NCBI RefSeq assembly: GCF_001984105.1
Contig: NZ_MTQM01000008.1
Coordinates: 744,001 to 808,000, forward strand
Direction of reading: 5' to 3'
Source: Microbacterium sp. CSI-V
GTDB lineage: Bacteria > Actinomycetota > Actinomycetes > Actinomycetales > Microbacteriaceae
DNA: 64,000 nt
Shown one piece after another: positions 51,885 to 60,665 of the stretch (the stretch's first letter is position 1; each line of letters begins with the position of its first letter). The position numbers and the translations under genes are program-made. Under the pieces are notes generated by a model. It saw only the letters and a list, made by a program, of their open reading frames with translations, was not told where the DNA came from and did no database searches.

Positions 51885-52781
51885 GTGAACGACACCGCGG
51901 GGCCGTTGGCCGTGTTCCTTCGCGACCGCCGCGAGTCGTTGACGCCCGAGCAAGTGGGGATCGCGCGGGAGCCGCGCCGACGCGTGCGGGGCCTGCGGCG
52001 CACCGAGGTGGCCGATCTCGCCGGCATCAGCAGCGACTATTACCTGCGGCTCGAGCAGGGCCGCGGGCACCAGCCGTCACGGCAGGTGCTGTCGGCGCTC
52101 GGCCGTGCGCTGCTCCTCGACGGCCCCGGCGAGGAGTATCTCCACCGCATCGCCGATCTTTCCGGCGAGGGCCGACCGTCGGCCGAGGAGGACGACCTCC
52201 CGGAGGGCGTGGCGACGCTCGTCGACCTGTACGCCGACACCCCCGCCTACGCCCTCAACGGCACCCTCGACGTCGTCGCCGTGAACGCCCCCGGCCGGTT
52301 GCTCGCACCCGACCAGCTGCGCGTCGGTTCCAACCTCCTGGTCTCGGTGTTCGAGCATTTCCCCGACCCGCACTCCGAGCCGGACTGGCGTCGGACGGCC
52401 GAGACGCTCGCCGCTGCTCTGCGGTACTACGCCGATCCCCGGAGCCCGCGCCTGCGGAAGCTCGTGGCGGGGCTCTCGGCGAGCGACCCGCGCTTCGCGG
52501 AGATCTGGAGCCGGTGCGAGATCCGCCCGCACCGCAGCTCACGGCCGATGGTGCACATCGAGCCGCACGGCTGGGTGCACCTCCGCAGCGAGACCCTCGC
52601 CGTCCCCGGCACGTCCGGCTACACCGTCACGGTCTTCTTCGCAGAACCGCGCACCCCGGGCGTCGCGGCTCTTCGCGACCTCGTCGCCCGCGCGCGGGCG
52701 GAGGAAGAGGGGGATGCCGAGTACGTGGCATCCCCGTCCCTCGCGTCCGCGTCCGGGGTGCCCCGGCGGCAGGCGCTCTGA
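51885..52781 (+). CDS. XRE regulator with MmyB-type ligand domain
   Basis: A 298-residue protein. The N-terminal HTH (about residues 8-75) includes the conserved RRVRGLRRTEVADLAGISSDYYLRLEQGR. The C-terminal domain (110-270) is the MmyB-like ligand-binding fold. The ending RAEEEGDAEYVASPSLAS is low complexity. The GTG at 51885 follows CGGAGG. Many such actinobacterial genes sit beside and control a short-chain dehydrogenase or transporter; here the neighbours are TetR and a GlxA-type regulator. Confidence 0.86.
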   Translation: MNDTAGPLAVFLRDRRESLTPEQVGIAREPRRRVRGLRRTEVADLAGISSDYYLRLEQGRGHQPSRQVLSALGRALLLDGPGEEYLHRIADLSGEGRPSAEEDDLPEGVATLVDLYADTPAYALNGTLDVVAVNAPGRLLAPDQLRVGSNLLVSVFEHFPDPHSEPDWRRTAETLAAALRYYADPRSPRLRKLVAGLSASDPRFAEIWSRCEIRPHRSSRPMVHIEPHGWVHLRSETLAVPGTSGYTVTVFFAEPRTPGVAALRDLVARARAEEEGDAEYVASPSLASASGVPRRQAL

Positions 52782-52788
52782 CCCCGGG

Positions 52789-53796
52789 TCAGGCGGGGGA
52801 CGGGAGGTCGTCCTCCACGGGGGACGGTGCGTCCGTGACGCTCGATGCGCGGAACCGCCGCTGATACGCCGACGGTGTCGTCCGATACCGGTCCACGAAC
52901 GCGCGGCGGAGCGCGGCGGCGGACGAGAATCCCGCCGCCGCGGCGGACTCGGCGACCGTCCGCCCGTTCTCGAGCTGGTTCACGGCGAGCTCGAGCCGCA
53001 GCGACGCGATGTAGGCGCTCGGCGTGACGCCGAGTTCTTCGCGGATGACACGGGTCAGATGCCGCGGGCTGACATTCACGTGCGCGGCCAGTCCGGTCAC
53101 GATCGTCGGCCGGGTCGGATCGTTCGAGACGTACTCGGCCACCGCCTGCGCGAGGGGCGTCCGCGGAGCCGGGAGCTTCAGCGCCGCGGAGAACTGCGAC
53201 TGCCCCGCCGAGCGGCGCATGTACACCAGGAGGTGCTGCGCGACGCTGCGCGCGACGTCGGTGCCGAGATCCTCCTCGAGCAGGGCGAGCGCGAGGTCGA
53301 TCCCGGCGGCCACGCCCGCCGACGTGTAGATGTCGCCCTGCCGCGTGTAGATGCGCTCCGAGTCCACCGCGACGAGCGGGTACCGGTCGGCGAGCATGTC
53401 GGCGAACTTCCAGTGCGTGGTCGCGGGGAAGCCGTCGAGCAGGCCCGTCGCCGCCAGTCCGAACGCGCCGCTGCAGATCGAGGCGACCCGCCGCGATCTC
53501 TGCGAGAGCGACAGGATCGCCGCGCGCAATTCGGGGTCGTCGAAGACGGCGGGAGCCAGCTCGCTGCCCGGGATGATCACCGTGTCGAGCGGCCCGCTGT
53601 CCGCGGCCGCGCCATCGACGCCCAGGCGCAGCCCCATGAACGCCTCGACGCCTTCGCCGGTGGGCGAGAAGAACAGGATCTCGTACGCGTCGGTCGCGAG
53701 ATTCGCCTCGGAGAACACCTCGGCCGGGCCGACGAAGTCCAACGCCTTCAGCCCGTCGAACAGGAGGAAGCCGATGCGGCGGCGTTCGGCATCCAT
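52789..53796 (-). CDS. GlxA-family regulator (DJ-1/PfpI plus AraC)
   Basis: A 335-residue protein. The DJ-1/PfpI-like domain covers about residues 5-170, with the nucleophile-elbow-like segment SICSGAFGLAATGLLDG. The AraC domain is about 220-320 (HVNVSPRHLTRVIREELGVTPSAY). The ATG follows GGAGG; the frame stays open upstream without a ribosome site. The family responds to small nitrogen or sulphur compounds. Target unknown; the potassium-channel gene is divergent. Confidence 0.86.
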   Translation of the reverse strand: MDAERRRIGFLLFDGLKALDFVGPAEVFSEANLATDAYEILFFSPTGEGVEAFMGLRLGVDGAAADSGPLDTVIIPGSELAPAVFDDPELRAAILSLSQRSRRVASICSGAFGLAATGLLDGFPATTHWKFADMLADRYPLVAVDSERIYTRQGDIYTSAGVAAGIDLALALLEEDLGTDVARSVAQHLLVYMRRSAGQSQFSAALKLPAPRTPLAQAVAEYVSNDPTRPTIVTGLAAHVNVSPRHLTRVIREELGVTPSAYIASLRLELAVNQLENGRTVAESAAAAGFSSAAALRRAFVDRYRTTPSAYQRRFRASSVTDAPSPVEDDLPSPA

Positions 53797-53963
53797 GTCG
53801 TGTCCTCCGGGTGATGCACGGGCGAGGGATGCCCCCACCCTTCCACCGATCGGGCTCCGGCACACGGCGATCTCTTCCGACAGGTGTCGCAGCGGCCGCT
53901 TGAGGCGCTCGCGCTCGGTGGGGGCGCGCCCGGCGCTCCTCGCCAGCGCGTGATCGCCGGTCC

Positions 53964-53969
53964 TAGAGT
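53964..53969 (+). promoter_or_regulatory. -10 element TAGAGT of leaderless channel gene
   Basis: TAGAGT ends six bases before the ATG at 53976, and no ribosome site is present. The same hexamer occurs before the DUF6379 gene at 2199. Confidence 0.45.
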
Positions 53970-53975
53970 GCGAGC

Positions 53976-54698
53976 ATGACGCTCGCAACCGTTCCTCCCC
54001 CGGTGGGCCAGCGCGGCGAGAGCGCCGCGACGCGGCGGTGGGAGGCCTGGACCTACTGGCCGCTCACCGTCCTCGCCCTGCTGTGGGTGGTCGTCTACAC
54101 CGCGCAGGTGATCGGCGACATCCGCGGGAGCTGGGAGGGCATCGCCTTCACGTTCATGCTCGCGGTGCAGATCGTCTTCGCCGGCGACTACCTCGTGCGA
54201 CTGCTGTGGGCGCGGCCGCGAGGGGTCTGGTTCCGGAGCCATCTGCTCGATCTCGCCGTGGTGTTCGTGCCGATCCTCCGGCCGGTGCGGCTGCTCGGTG
54301 CCCTGACCCGGCTGACGAGCTTCACCCGCACGGCCGGCAGTTCGGTACGCGCGCAGCTGATCATCTACGGTCTCGGTAGCGTGCTGCTGCTCATCTGGCA
54401 GGTCGCCCTCGTGGTGCTGCAGGCCGAACGGCACGCCCCGGGGGCGAGCATCCGGACGTTCGGCGACGCCCTGTGGTGGGCCGTCTGCACCGTGACGACG
54501 GTCGGTTACGGCGACTACGCGCCCGTCACGGTCGTCGGTCGGCTCGCCGCCGTCGTGCTCATGGCCGGGGGAGTGGTGCTCGTCGGTCTCATCGTCGCGA
54601 CGATCTCGTCGTGGGCGAGCGAGCGCGTCGCCCAGGCGCACGACCGGCGTCGGGTTCAGCCCGACGACGCGGTCGATCGCGCGCACCCCGACCGGTGA
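53976..54698 (+). CDS. voltage-gated-like potassium channel
   Basis: A 240-residue six-helix ion channel. The selectivity filter TVGYGD is at residues 175-180 (CTVTTVGYGDYAP). Helices S1-S3 lie at about 28-110, and the Arg-rich segment VPILRPVRLLGALTRL near 98-113 looks like a reduced S4. S5 and S6 flank the pore loop. It should form a potassium-selective tetramer; whether voltage gates it is not clear because S4 has only three Arg. The short cytoplasmic tail is charged. Confidence 0.87.
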   Translation: MTLATVPPPVGQRGESAATRRWEAWTYWPLTVLALLWVVVYTAQVIGDIRGSWEGIAFTFMLAVQIVFAGDYLVRLLWARPRGVWFRSHLLDLAVVFVPILRPVRLLGALTRLTSFTRTAGSSVRAQLIIYGLGSVLLLIWQVALVVLQAERHAPGASIRTFGDALWWAVCTVTTVGYGDYAPVTVVGRLAAVVLMAGGVVLVGLIVATISSWASERVAQAHDRRRVQPDDAVDRAHPDR

Positions 54699-54735
54699 GG
54701 GCCCGCGGTCCGCACCGTCGGACGGGGTCGCGTCG

Positions 54736-55329
54736 TCAGGCCGGACCGAGCCGCAGCACCGTGGCCGATTCGCCCACGCGCAGGTCGTCCACGACCCGGA
54801 GCGTCCGCGCGACGTCGTCGACGGCCGCGATCACGGTGCCGAACCGTTCCCGGTCGGCGCACACGGCGGTGACCGTGACGAAGTGCGCGCCCGTGTCCCA
54901 CGTGTAGGTCGCGAACGGAGGCGTGCGCGGGTCGGCGGGCAGCGGCATCGCGAGCTTCTCGCCGACCCCGAGGTGCGGGTTGGGGAACGACTCGGTGTCG
55001 TCGTACTCCATGGGCATCATCGCGCGCGCGGCGCGCAGCTGCGACGTCGCCTCCTGCAGCTGCGCCATGACGACGAGCAGGTCGGGGTCGCTGCGCCACA
55101 CCCACACCAGCACGCGGCCGGCCGCGCGGCGCATGAGGAGCGGCGCGGCCTGACTCGCCACCCAGGCGAAAAGCCCGCTGCCCGGGCGCTCGGTCGCGCC
55201 GACCGCGCGGTTCGCCTGCGTCAGCAGCATCCGGATCGCGGCCTTGCGATGCCGTCTGCCGCGCAGCCCGAGCGAGCCGGTGACGGGCACCCAGAGGTCG
55301 GTGGGGGCGTCTGCCTGGAGTCGGGGCAT
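54736..55329 (-). CDS. hypothetical protein
   Basis: I do not recognise this 197-residue protein. It has a basic N-terminus, a helix-rich middle (MAQLQEATSQLRAARAMMPM) and a C-terminal beta-rich part with ATYTWDTGAHFVTVTAVCADRERF. No membrane helix longer than the segment near residues 55-80 is evident. A -10 TAGGCT lies six bases before its ATG, suggesting a leaderless transcript. It is divergent from the ABC exporter genes. Confidence 0.65.
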   Translation of the reverse strand: MPRLQADAPTDLWVPVTGSLGLRGRRHRKAAIRMLLTQANRAVGATERPGSGLFAWVASQAAPLLMRRAAGRVLVWVWRSDPDLLVVMAQLQEATSQLRAARAMMPMEYDDTESFPNPHLGVGEKLAMPLPADPRTPPFATYTWDTGAHFVTVTAVCADRERFGTVIAAVDDVARTLRVVDDLRVGESATVLRLGPA

Positions 55330-55470
55330 GGCTCCAGCCTACGAGTCCGGATGCCACGATGCCGGGGTCGTCGTACGCCCACGGCGGAAGCGCTCCCGCG
55401 ATGTCGGAGGTTCGTGCCACTCTTGATCCGCGGTGGTCGTGCCGCCCCGATCGGACTCCCGGAGAACGTC

Positions 55471-57198
55471 GTGCTCGGAAAGCTCCTCATCCGGTATCTC
55501 TCGAGATACCGCTGGCTCCTCGTCGCCATCCTGGCGTTCCAGGCCGCGTCCGCCGTCGCGACGCTGTACCTGCCCCGCCTGAACGCCGACATCATCAACC
55601 TCGGCGTCGCCCAGGGCGACACCGGATACATCTGGTCGCGCGGCGCGATCATGCTCGTCATCTCGCTCGGGCAGATCACGGCATCCGTCATCGCCACGTA
55701 CTTCGCCGCGCGTGCGGCGATGGCCGCCGGGCGCGACATCCGTCGCGACGTCTTCGAGCGCGTGAGCGGATTCTCGGAGCGGGAGCTCTCGCAGTTCGGT
55801 GCCGGATCGCTCATCACGCGCAACACGAACGACGTGCAGCAGGTGCAGATGCTCGCGATGATGGGCGCGACGATGCTCGTCAGCGCCCCGCTCCTCGCGA
55901 TCGGCGGCATAATCATGGCCCTGCAGCAAGACGTGGGCCTCAGCTGGCTGATCGGCGTCGCGGTGCCGGTGCTGCTGGTCCTGGTCGCGCTGATCATCGC
56001 GCGGATGGTGCCGCTCTTCCGGAGCTACCAGACCAAGCTCGACGCGGTGAACCGCATCATGCGCGAGCAGCTCACCGGCGTGCGCGTGGTGCGCGCGTTC
56101 GTGCGCGAGCGCATCGAAGAAGAGCGCTTCCGCGGAGCGAACACCGACATCCTCGTCGTGGGTCGCAAGGTCGGCTCGCTCTTCGTCCTGCTGTTCCCGC
56201 TCGCGATGCTCGTGCTGAACGTCACCGTGGTCGGGGTCATCTGGTTCGGCGGCATCCAGGTCGACGCCGGCGGGGTCGAGATCGGCACGCTCTTCGCCTT
56301 CATCCAGTACGTCGCCCAGATCCTCGGCGGCGTGCTCATGGCCAGCTTCATGACGGTGATGATCCCGCGCGCCGCGGTCTCGGCCGAGCGCATCACCGAG
56401 GTGCTCGACAGCACCTCCACCCTCCGTCGACCCGAGAACCCCGTCGCAGCCTTCCCCGCTCCGGGCGAGGTCGTCTTCGACGACGTGGCGTTCGCGTACC
56501 CGGGGGCCGAGTCGCCGGTCGTCTCGGGCATCAGCTTCACCGCGGCTCCCGGCGAGACCGTCGCGATCGTCGGATCCACGGGAGCGGGGAAGACGACGCT
56601 CGTCTCGCTCATCCCGCGTCTGTTCGACGTGACCGACGGTTCCGTGCGCGTCGGCGGCGTCGACGTGCGGGAGGCCGACCTCGACGAGCTGTGGCGCGGC
56701 ATCGGGCTCGTGCCGCAGCGTCCGTTCCTCTTCAGCGGCACGGTCGCCTCGAACCTGCGATTCGGTCGGGAAGACGCGACCGACGACGAGTTGTGGCGCG
56801 CGCTCGAGATCGCGCAGGGCCGCGACTTCGTGCAAGAGATGGAGGGCGGCCTCGAAGCCCGCATCGCCCAGGGTGGCACGAACGTGTCCGGCGGGCAGCG
56901 CCAGCGCCTGGCCATCGCCCGCGCGATCGTGCACCGCCCGCGCATCCTGGTCTTCGACGACTCGTTCTCGGCCCTCGACCTCACCACCGACGCGCGATTG
57001 CGCAGAGCCCTGTGGGAGGAACTGCCGGACGTGACGAAGATCGTCGTGGCGCAGCGCGTCTCGACGATCACCGGAGCCGACCGCATCGTGGTGCTCGAAG
57101 ACGGGCGCATGGTCGGGCTCGGCAGCCACGACGAGCTGCTCCAGACCAGTGCCACGTACCGCGAGATCGTCGAGTCGCAGCTGGGGGTGGAAGCATGA
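55471..57198 (+). CDS. heterodimeric ABC exporter, degenerate-site subunit
   Basis: A 575-residue ABC half-exporter: six helices (about residues 15-310) plus an ATPase (330-575). Walker A GSTGAGKT is at 368-375 and the signature NVSGGQRQR is canonical. The Walker B catalytic Glu is replaced by Asp497 (LVFDDSFSALD), and the H-loop His by Gln (VVAQRVSTI). This is the subunit that carries the degenerate site but supplies a good signature to its partner. Overlaps the next gene by four bases. Confidence 0.88.
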   Translation: MLGKLLIRYLSRYRWLLVAILAFQAASAVATLYLPRLNADIINLGVAQGDTGYIWSRGAIMLVISLGQITASVIATYFAARAAMAAGRDIRRDVFERVSGFSERELSQFGAGSLITRNTNDVQQVQMLAMMGATMLVSAPLLAIGGIIMALQQDVGLSWLIGVAVPVLLVLVALIIARMVPLFRSYQTKLDAVNRIMREQLTGVRVVRAFVRERIEEERFRGANTDILVVGRKVGSLFVLLFPLAMLVLNVTVVGVIWFGGIQVDAGGVEIGTLFAFIQYVAQILGGVLMASFMTVMIPRAAVSAERITEVLDSTSTLRRPENPVAAFPAPGEVVFDDVAFAYPGAESPVVSGISFTAAPGETVAIVGSTGAGKTTLVSLIPRLFDVTDGSVRVGGVDVREADLDELWRGIGLVPQRPFLFSGTVASNLRFGREDATDDELWRALEIAQGRDFVQEMEGGLEARIAQGGTNVSGGQRQRLAIARAIVHRPRILVFDDSFSALDLTTDARLRRALWEELPDVTKIVVAQRVSTITGADRIVVLEDGRMVGLGSHDELLQTSATYREIVESQLGVEA

Positions 57199-59219
57199 GC
57201 ACGCCCGACGCCCTCACCGAGGAAGAACGCGCCGAGCTCGAACTCGCCGAGCAGGCCCGCCAGGGTTCCGGCGACTGGAACAGCGTCGCACCGGGCAAGG
57301 CCGCGGCCTTCGGCCCGAGCTTCCGCCGTCTCATCGGTCTGCTGCGGCCCTACGCGTGGGCCTTCGCCTTCGTCTCGTTCCTCGGGGCCATCGGCGTGGT
57401 GCTCGCGGTGCTCGCCCCGCGCGTCCTCGGCAACGCCACGAACATCATCTTCGAGGGCGTCGTCTCGAAGTCCCTGGCCCAGGGCTTCCCCGAGGGCACC
57501 CCGAAGGACACCGTCGTCGAGGCGCTCCGCTCCGCCGGGCAGGGCGACGTCGCCAACATCGTCTCCGCCATGGACAACTTCCAGGTCGGGGCCGGGGTCG
57601 ACTTCGACGCGCTCCGCATCGTCATCGTCACCGTCCTCGCGATCTACGTCGGCTCGTCGCTGCTGTCGTGGATCCAGGGCTACGTCATCAACGTGATCAT
57701 GGTGCGCACCATGTGGCGCCTGCGCGAAGACGTCGAGGCCAAGATCAACCGCCTGCCGCTGTCGTACTTCGACAAGGTGCAGCGCGGCGAGCTCATCTCG
57801 CGCGTGACCAACGACATCGACAACATCACGCAGACGATGCAGCAATCGCTCTCCAGCGCCCTCACCTCGGTGCTGACGGTGGTCGGCGTGCTCATCATGA
57901 TGTTCAGCATCTCGTGGCAGCTGGCCCTCGTCGCCCTCGTCTCGCTGCCGCTCATGGCGGTGATCTTCGGCGTCATCGGACCCCAGTCGCAGAAGGCCTT
58001 CGGCGAGCAGTGGAAGAAGGTCGGCCGCCTCAACGCCCGCATCGAGGAGTCGTTCTCGGGCCACGCGCTCGTGAAGGTGTACGGCCGCGAGAAGGACGCG
58101 CGCGAGAAGTTCGAGGTCGAGAACGACGAGCTGTTCGAGGCGAGCTTCAAGGCGCAGTTCCTCTCGGGCATGATCATGCCCGGCATGATGTTCGTCGGAA
58201 ACCTCACCTACGTGGGCATCGCGGTGCTGGGCGGCCTGATGGTCGCCGGAGGACAGATCCGCCTCGGCGACGTGCAGGCCTTCATCCAGTACTCGCAGCA
58301 GTTCACTCAGCCGCTGTCGCAGCTGGGCGGCATGGCCGCCGTCGTGCAGTCGGGCACCGCTTCGGCCGAGCGCGTGTTCGCGCTCCTCGACGCCGACGAG
58401 CAGGACCCGGATGCCGACGACGCCCCGGCCCATGTCGAGGGCCGCGGTGTCATCGAGTTCCAGTCGGTGCGGTTCTCGTACACGCCCGACCGGCCGCTCA
58501 TCCGCGACCTGTCGTTCCGCGTCGAGCCCGGCCAGACGGTGGCGATCGTCGGGCCGACCGGCGCGGGCAAGACCACGCTCGTGAATCTCATCATGCGGTT
58601 CTACGAGCTGGACGGCGGACGCATCCTCCTCGACGGGCAGGACATCGCCGACCTCCGCCGCGACGACGTGCGCTCGCGCACGGGCATGGTGCTGCAGGAC
58701 CCGTGGCTCTTCGCCGGCACGATCCGCGACAACATCCGGTACGGGCGCGAGTCGGCCACCGACGAAGAGATCGTCGAGGCCGCCGTCGCGACGCGCGTCG
58801 AACAGTTCGTCCATTCCCTGCCCGAGGGGTACGACACGGTCCTCGACGAGGATGCCGCGAACGTCTCCGCGGGCGAGAAGCAGCTCATCACGATCGCGCG
58901 CGCGTTCGTCGCGCGGCCGTCCGTGCTGATCCTCGACGAAGCGACGTCGTCGGTCGACACGCGAACGGAACTACTGCTGCAGCAGGCGATGGCGGCCCTC
59001 CGCGAGGGGCGCACATCGTTCGTCATCGCGCACCGCCTGTCGACGATCCGCGACGCCGACCTCATCCTGGTGATGGAGCACGGCGACATCGTCGAGCAGG
59101 GATCGCACGACGAGCTGATCTCCGCGCACGGCGCTTACTGGCGCCTGTACCAGTCGCAGTTCGAGAGCGCGGCCGACGACGGCGCGCCCGTGCTCGATCC
59201 GAGCGCCGCGCGCGGCTGA
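57195..59219 (+). CDS. heterodimeric ABC exporter, catalytic-site subunit
   Basis: A 674-residue half-exporter with a 50-residue acidic N-terminal extension, six helices (about 60-375) and an ATPase. Walker A GPTGAGKTT, Walker B ILDEATSS and the H-loop VIAHRLST are canonical, but the signature is NVSAGEKQL. This is the exact complement of the subunit at 55471, so one consensus and one degenerate site form in the dimer, as in TM287/288. The insert near 100-135 (EGVVSKSLAQGFPEGTPKD) is characteristic of this branch. Drug or lipid export is likely. Confidence 0.88.
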   Translation: MSTPDALTEEERAELELAEQARQGSGDWNSVAPGKAAAFGPSFRRLIGLLRPYAWAFAFVSFLGAIGVVLAVLAPRVLGNATNIIFEGVVSKSLAQGFPEGTPKDTVVEALRSAGQGDVANIVSAMDNFQVGAGVDFDALRIVIVTVLAIYVGSSLLSWIQGYVINVIMVRTMWRLREDVEAKINRLPLSYFDKVQRGELISRVTNDIDNITQTMQQSLSSALTSVLTVVGVLIMMFSISWQLALVALVSLPLMAVIFGVIGPQSQKAFGEQWKKVGRLNARIEESFSGHALVKVYGREKDAREKFEVENDELFEASFKAQFLSGMIMPGMMFVGNLTYVGIAVLGGLMVAGGQIRLGDVQAFIQYSQQFTQPLSQLGGMAAVVQSGTASAERVFALLDADEQDPDADDAPAHVEGRGVIEFQSVRFSYTPDRPLIRDLSFRVEPGQTVAIVGPTGAGKTTLVNLIMRFYELDGGRILLDGQDIADLRRDDVRSRTGMVLQDPWLFAGTIRDNIRYGRESATDEEIVEAAVATRVEQFVHSLPEGYDTVLDEDAANVSAGEKQLITIARAFVARPSVLILDEATSSVDTRTELLLQQAMAALREGRTSFVIAHRLSTIRDADLILVMEHGDIVEQGSHDELISAHGAYWRLYQSQFESAADDGAPVLDPSAARG

Positions 59220-59236
59220 CGCCGCCGCCCGCAGCG

Positions 59237-59301
59237 TTTGGGGCGCGTTCTGCCGTTTGGGGCGAGATTCCCGCGCCCCCAACGGAGGAACCCGCCCCAA
59301 A
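59237..59301. repeat. four-core palindrome, type C copy 2
   Basis: A 65-base element with outer TTTGGGGCGCGTT / AACCCGCCCCAAA and inner TTTGGGGCG / CGCGCCCCC. Same core and order as the copy at 44648, but with changes in spacers. It begins 17 bases after the ABC exporter stop codon. Confidence 0.8.
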
Positions 59302-59452
59302 CGGAGGGACGCGGAACGGGAGTGTGCGGACAGCCGACGGGCCCCGCGCGTGGGCGGCATCCGGGGTCCTCCAAAACCGCTCGGGTACAGTTGTGACGCG
59401 CATGCACCGCACCGTGCGACCCGTTCCGCCGCACAGATAGGCCTCACCACTC

Positions 59453-60661
59453 GTGACCACTCCTGCGACGCCCGCCCCCTCACCCTCGCCCGACCGCCCG
59501 CTCCGGGTCCTGATCGGCGCCGACACTTTCCTCCCGCACGTCAACGGCGCGGCCCGCTTCGCCGAGCGGCTCGCCGCCGGTCTCGTGGCGCGCGGACACG
59601 ACGTCCACGTCATGGCGCCGAGCGACGGGCACCGCAACACCGGTGTGTTCACCGAGGTCATCGAGGGCGAACCGATGACCATGCACCGTCTTCCGTCGTG
59701 GCGCTTCCTGCCGCACGACTGGCTGACGTTCGTCCTGCCGTGGCGGGCGAAGCACTACGCCCGACGGGTGCTCGACGACGTGAAGCCCGACGTGGTGCAC
59801 ATCCAGTCGCACATCATCATCGGGCGCGGCCTCGCGCGCGAAGCCAAGAAGCGCGGCATCCCGCTCATCGCCACGAACCACGTGATGGCCGAGAACATCC
59901 TCGACTTCACGACGCTGCCCGACTTCCTCGACCGCATCTTCGTCAAGCTCGCCTGGGCCGACGCGAAGCGCACGTTCGCCCTCACCCGCGCGGTGACCAC
60001 CCCCACGCGCCGTGCGGCGGACTTCCTCGAGTCGACGATCGACATCCACGGCGTCATCCCGGTCTCGTGCGGCATCGACCGGTCGAACTACACCGCCGAC
60101 CTCGAGCCGCGCGACGCGAACCGCATCCTCTTCGTCGGACGCCTGACGAGCGAGAAGGGCATCGACGTCGTCCTACACGCGCTCGCGCAGCTCGACCCGG
60201 CCCTGAACGCCACGTTCGACGTCGTCGGCGGCGGCGACCAGCGCCGCAACCTCGAGCAGCTCGCCGCCCAGCTCGGCGTCGTCGACCGGGTGACGTTCCA
60301 CGGGCACGCATCCGAGGAAGACCTCCGCTCCCTCTACACGCGGGCGAGCGTGTTCGCGATCGCCTCGATCGCCGAACTGCAGTCGATCGCGACGATGGAG
60401 GCGATGGCATCCGGTCTGCCGATCGTCGCGGCGAACGCCGTCGCCCTCCCGCACCTCGTGCACGACGGCGAGAACGGCTACCTCTTCGAGCCGGGTGACG
60501 CCGACGAGCTCGCCGCGCGCCTCACCGACGTGCTGACCGCCGAGCCCGACGAGCGTCGCCGCATGCAGCAGGCGTCGCTCGACGGGGTGCGGGTCCACGA
60601 CATTGGCCGCACGCTCGACACGTTCGAGGCGCTCTACCGCGGACGGCCGATTCCGGAGTGA
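59453..60661 (+). CDS. GT4 family glycosyltransferase 1
   Basis: A 402-residue GT-B glycosyltransferase. The N-terminal domain has DTFLPHVNGAARFAERLAAGL and HIQSHIIIGRGLA. The C-terminal nucleotide-sugar domain includes FVGRLTSEKGIDVVLHAL and the acceptor motif MEAMASGLPIVAAN. The start is GTG 59453; no clear ribosome site, and a -10-like TACAGT (59386-59391) gives a leader of about 55 bases. Likely makes a cell-surface glycolipid, such as a mannosyl lipid. Followed at four bases by a second GT4 gene. Confidence 0.88.
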   Translation: MTTPATPAPSPSPDRPLRVLIGADTFLPHVNGAARFAERLAAGLVARGHDVHVMAPSDGHRNTGVFTEVIEGEPMTMHRLPSWRFLPHDWLTFVLPWRAKHYARRVLDDVKPDVVHIQSHIIIGRGLAREAKKRGIPLIATNHVMAENILDFTTLPDFLDRIFVKLAWADAKRTFALTRAVTTPTRRAADFLESTIDIHGVIPVSCGIDRSNYTADLEPRDANRILFVGRLTSEKGIDVVLHALAQLDPALNATFDVVGGGDQRRNLEQLAAQLGVVDRVTFHGHASEEDLRSLYTRASVFAIASIAELQSIATMEAMASGLPIVAANAVALPHLVHDGENGYLFEPGDADELAARLTDVLTAEPDERRRMQQASLDGVRVHDIGRTLDTFEALYRGRPIPE

Positions 60662-60665
60662 CCCC

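Noticed and set aside
55359..59219. Apparent fused 1286-residue ABC protein
   Set aside because: Only the part from ATG 57195 has ABC exporter sequence; the upstream part is an Arg-rich shadow of the first subunit in another frame.
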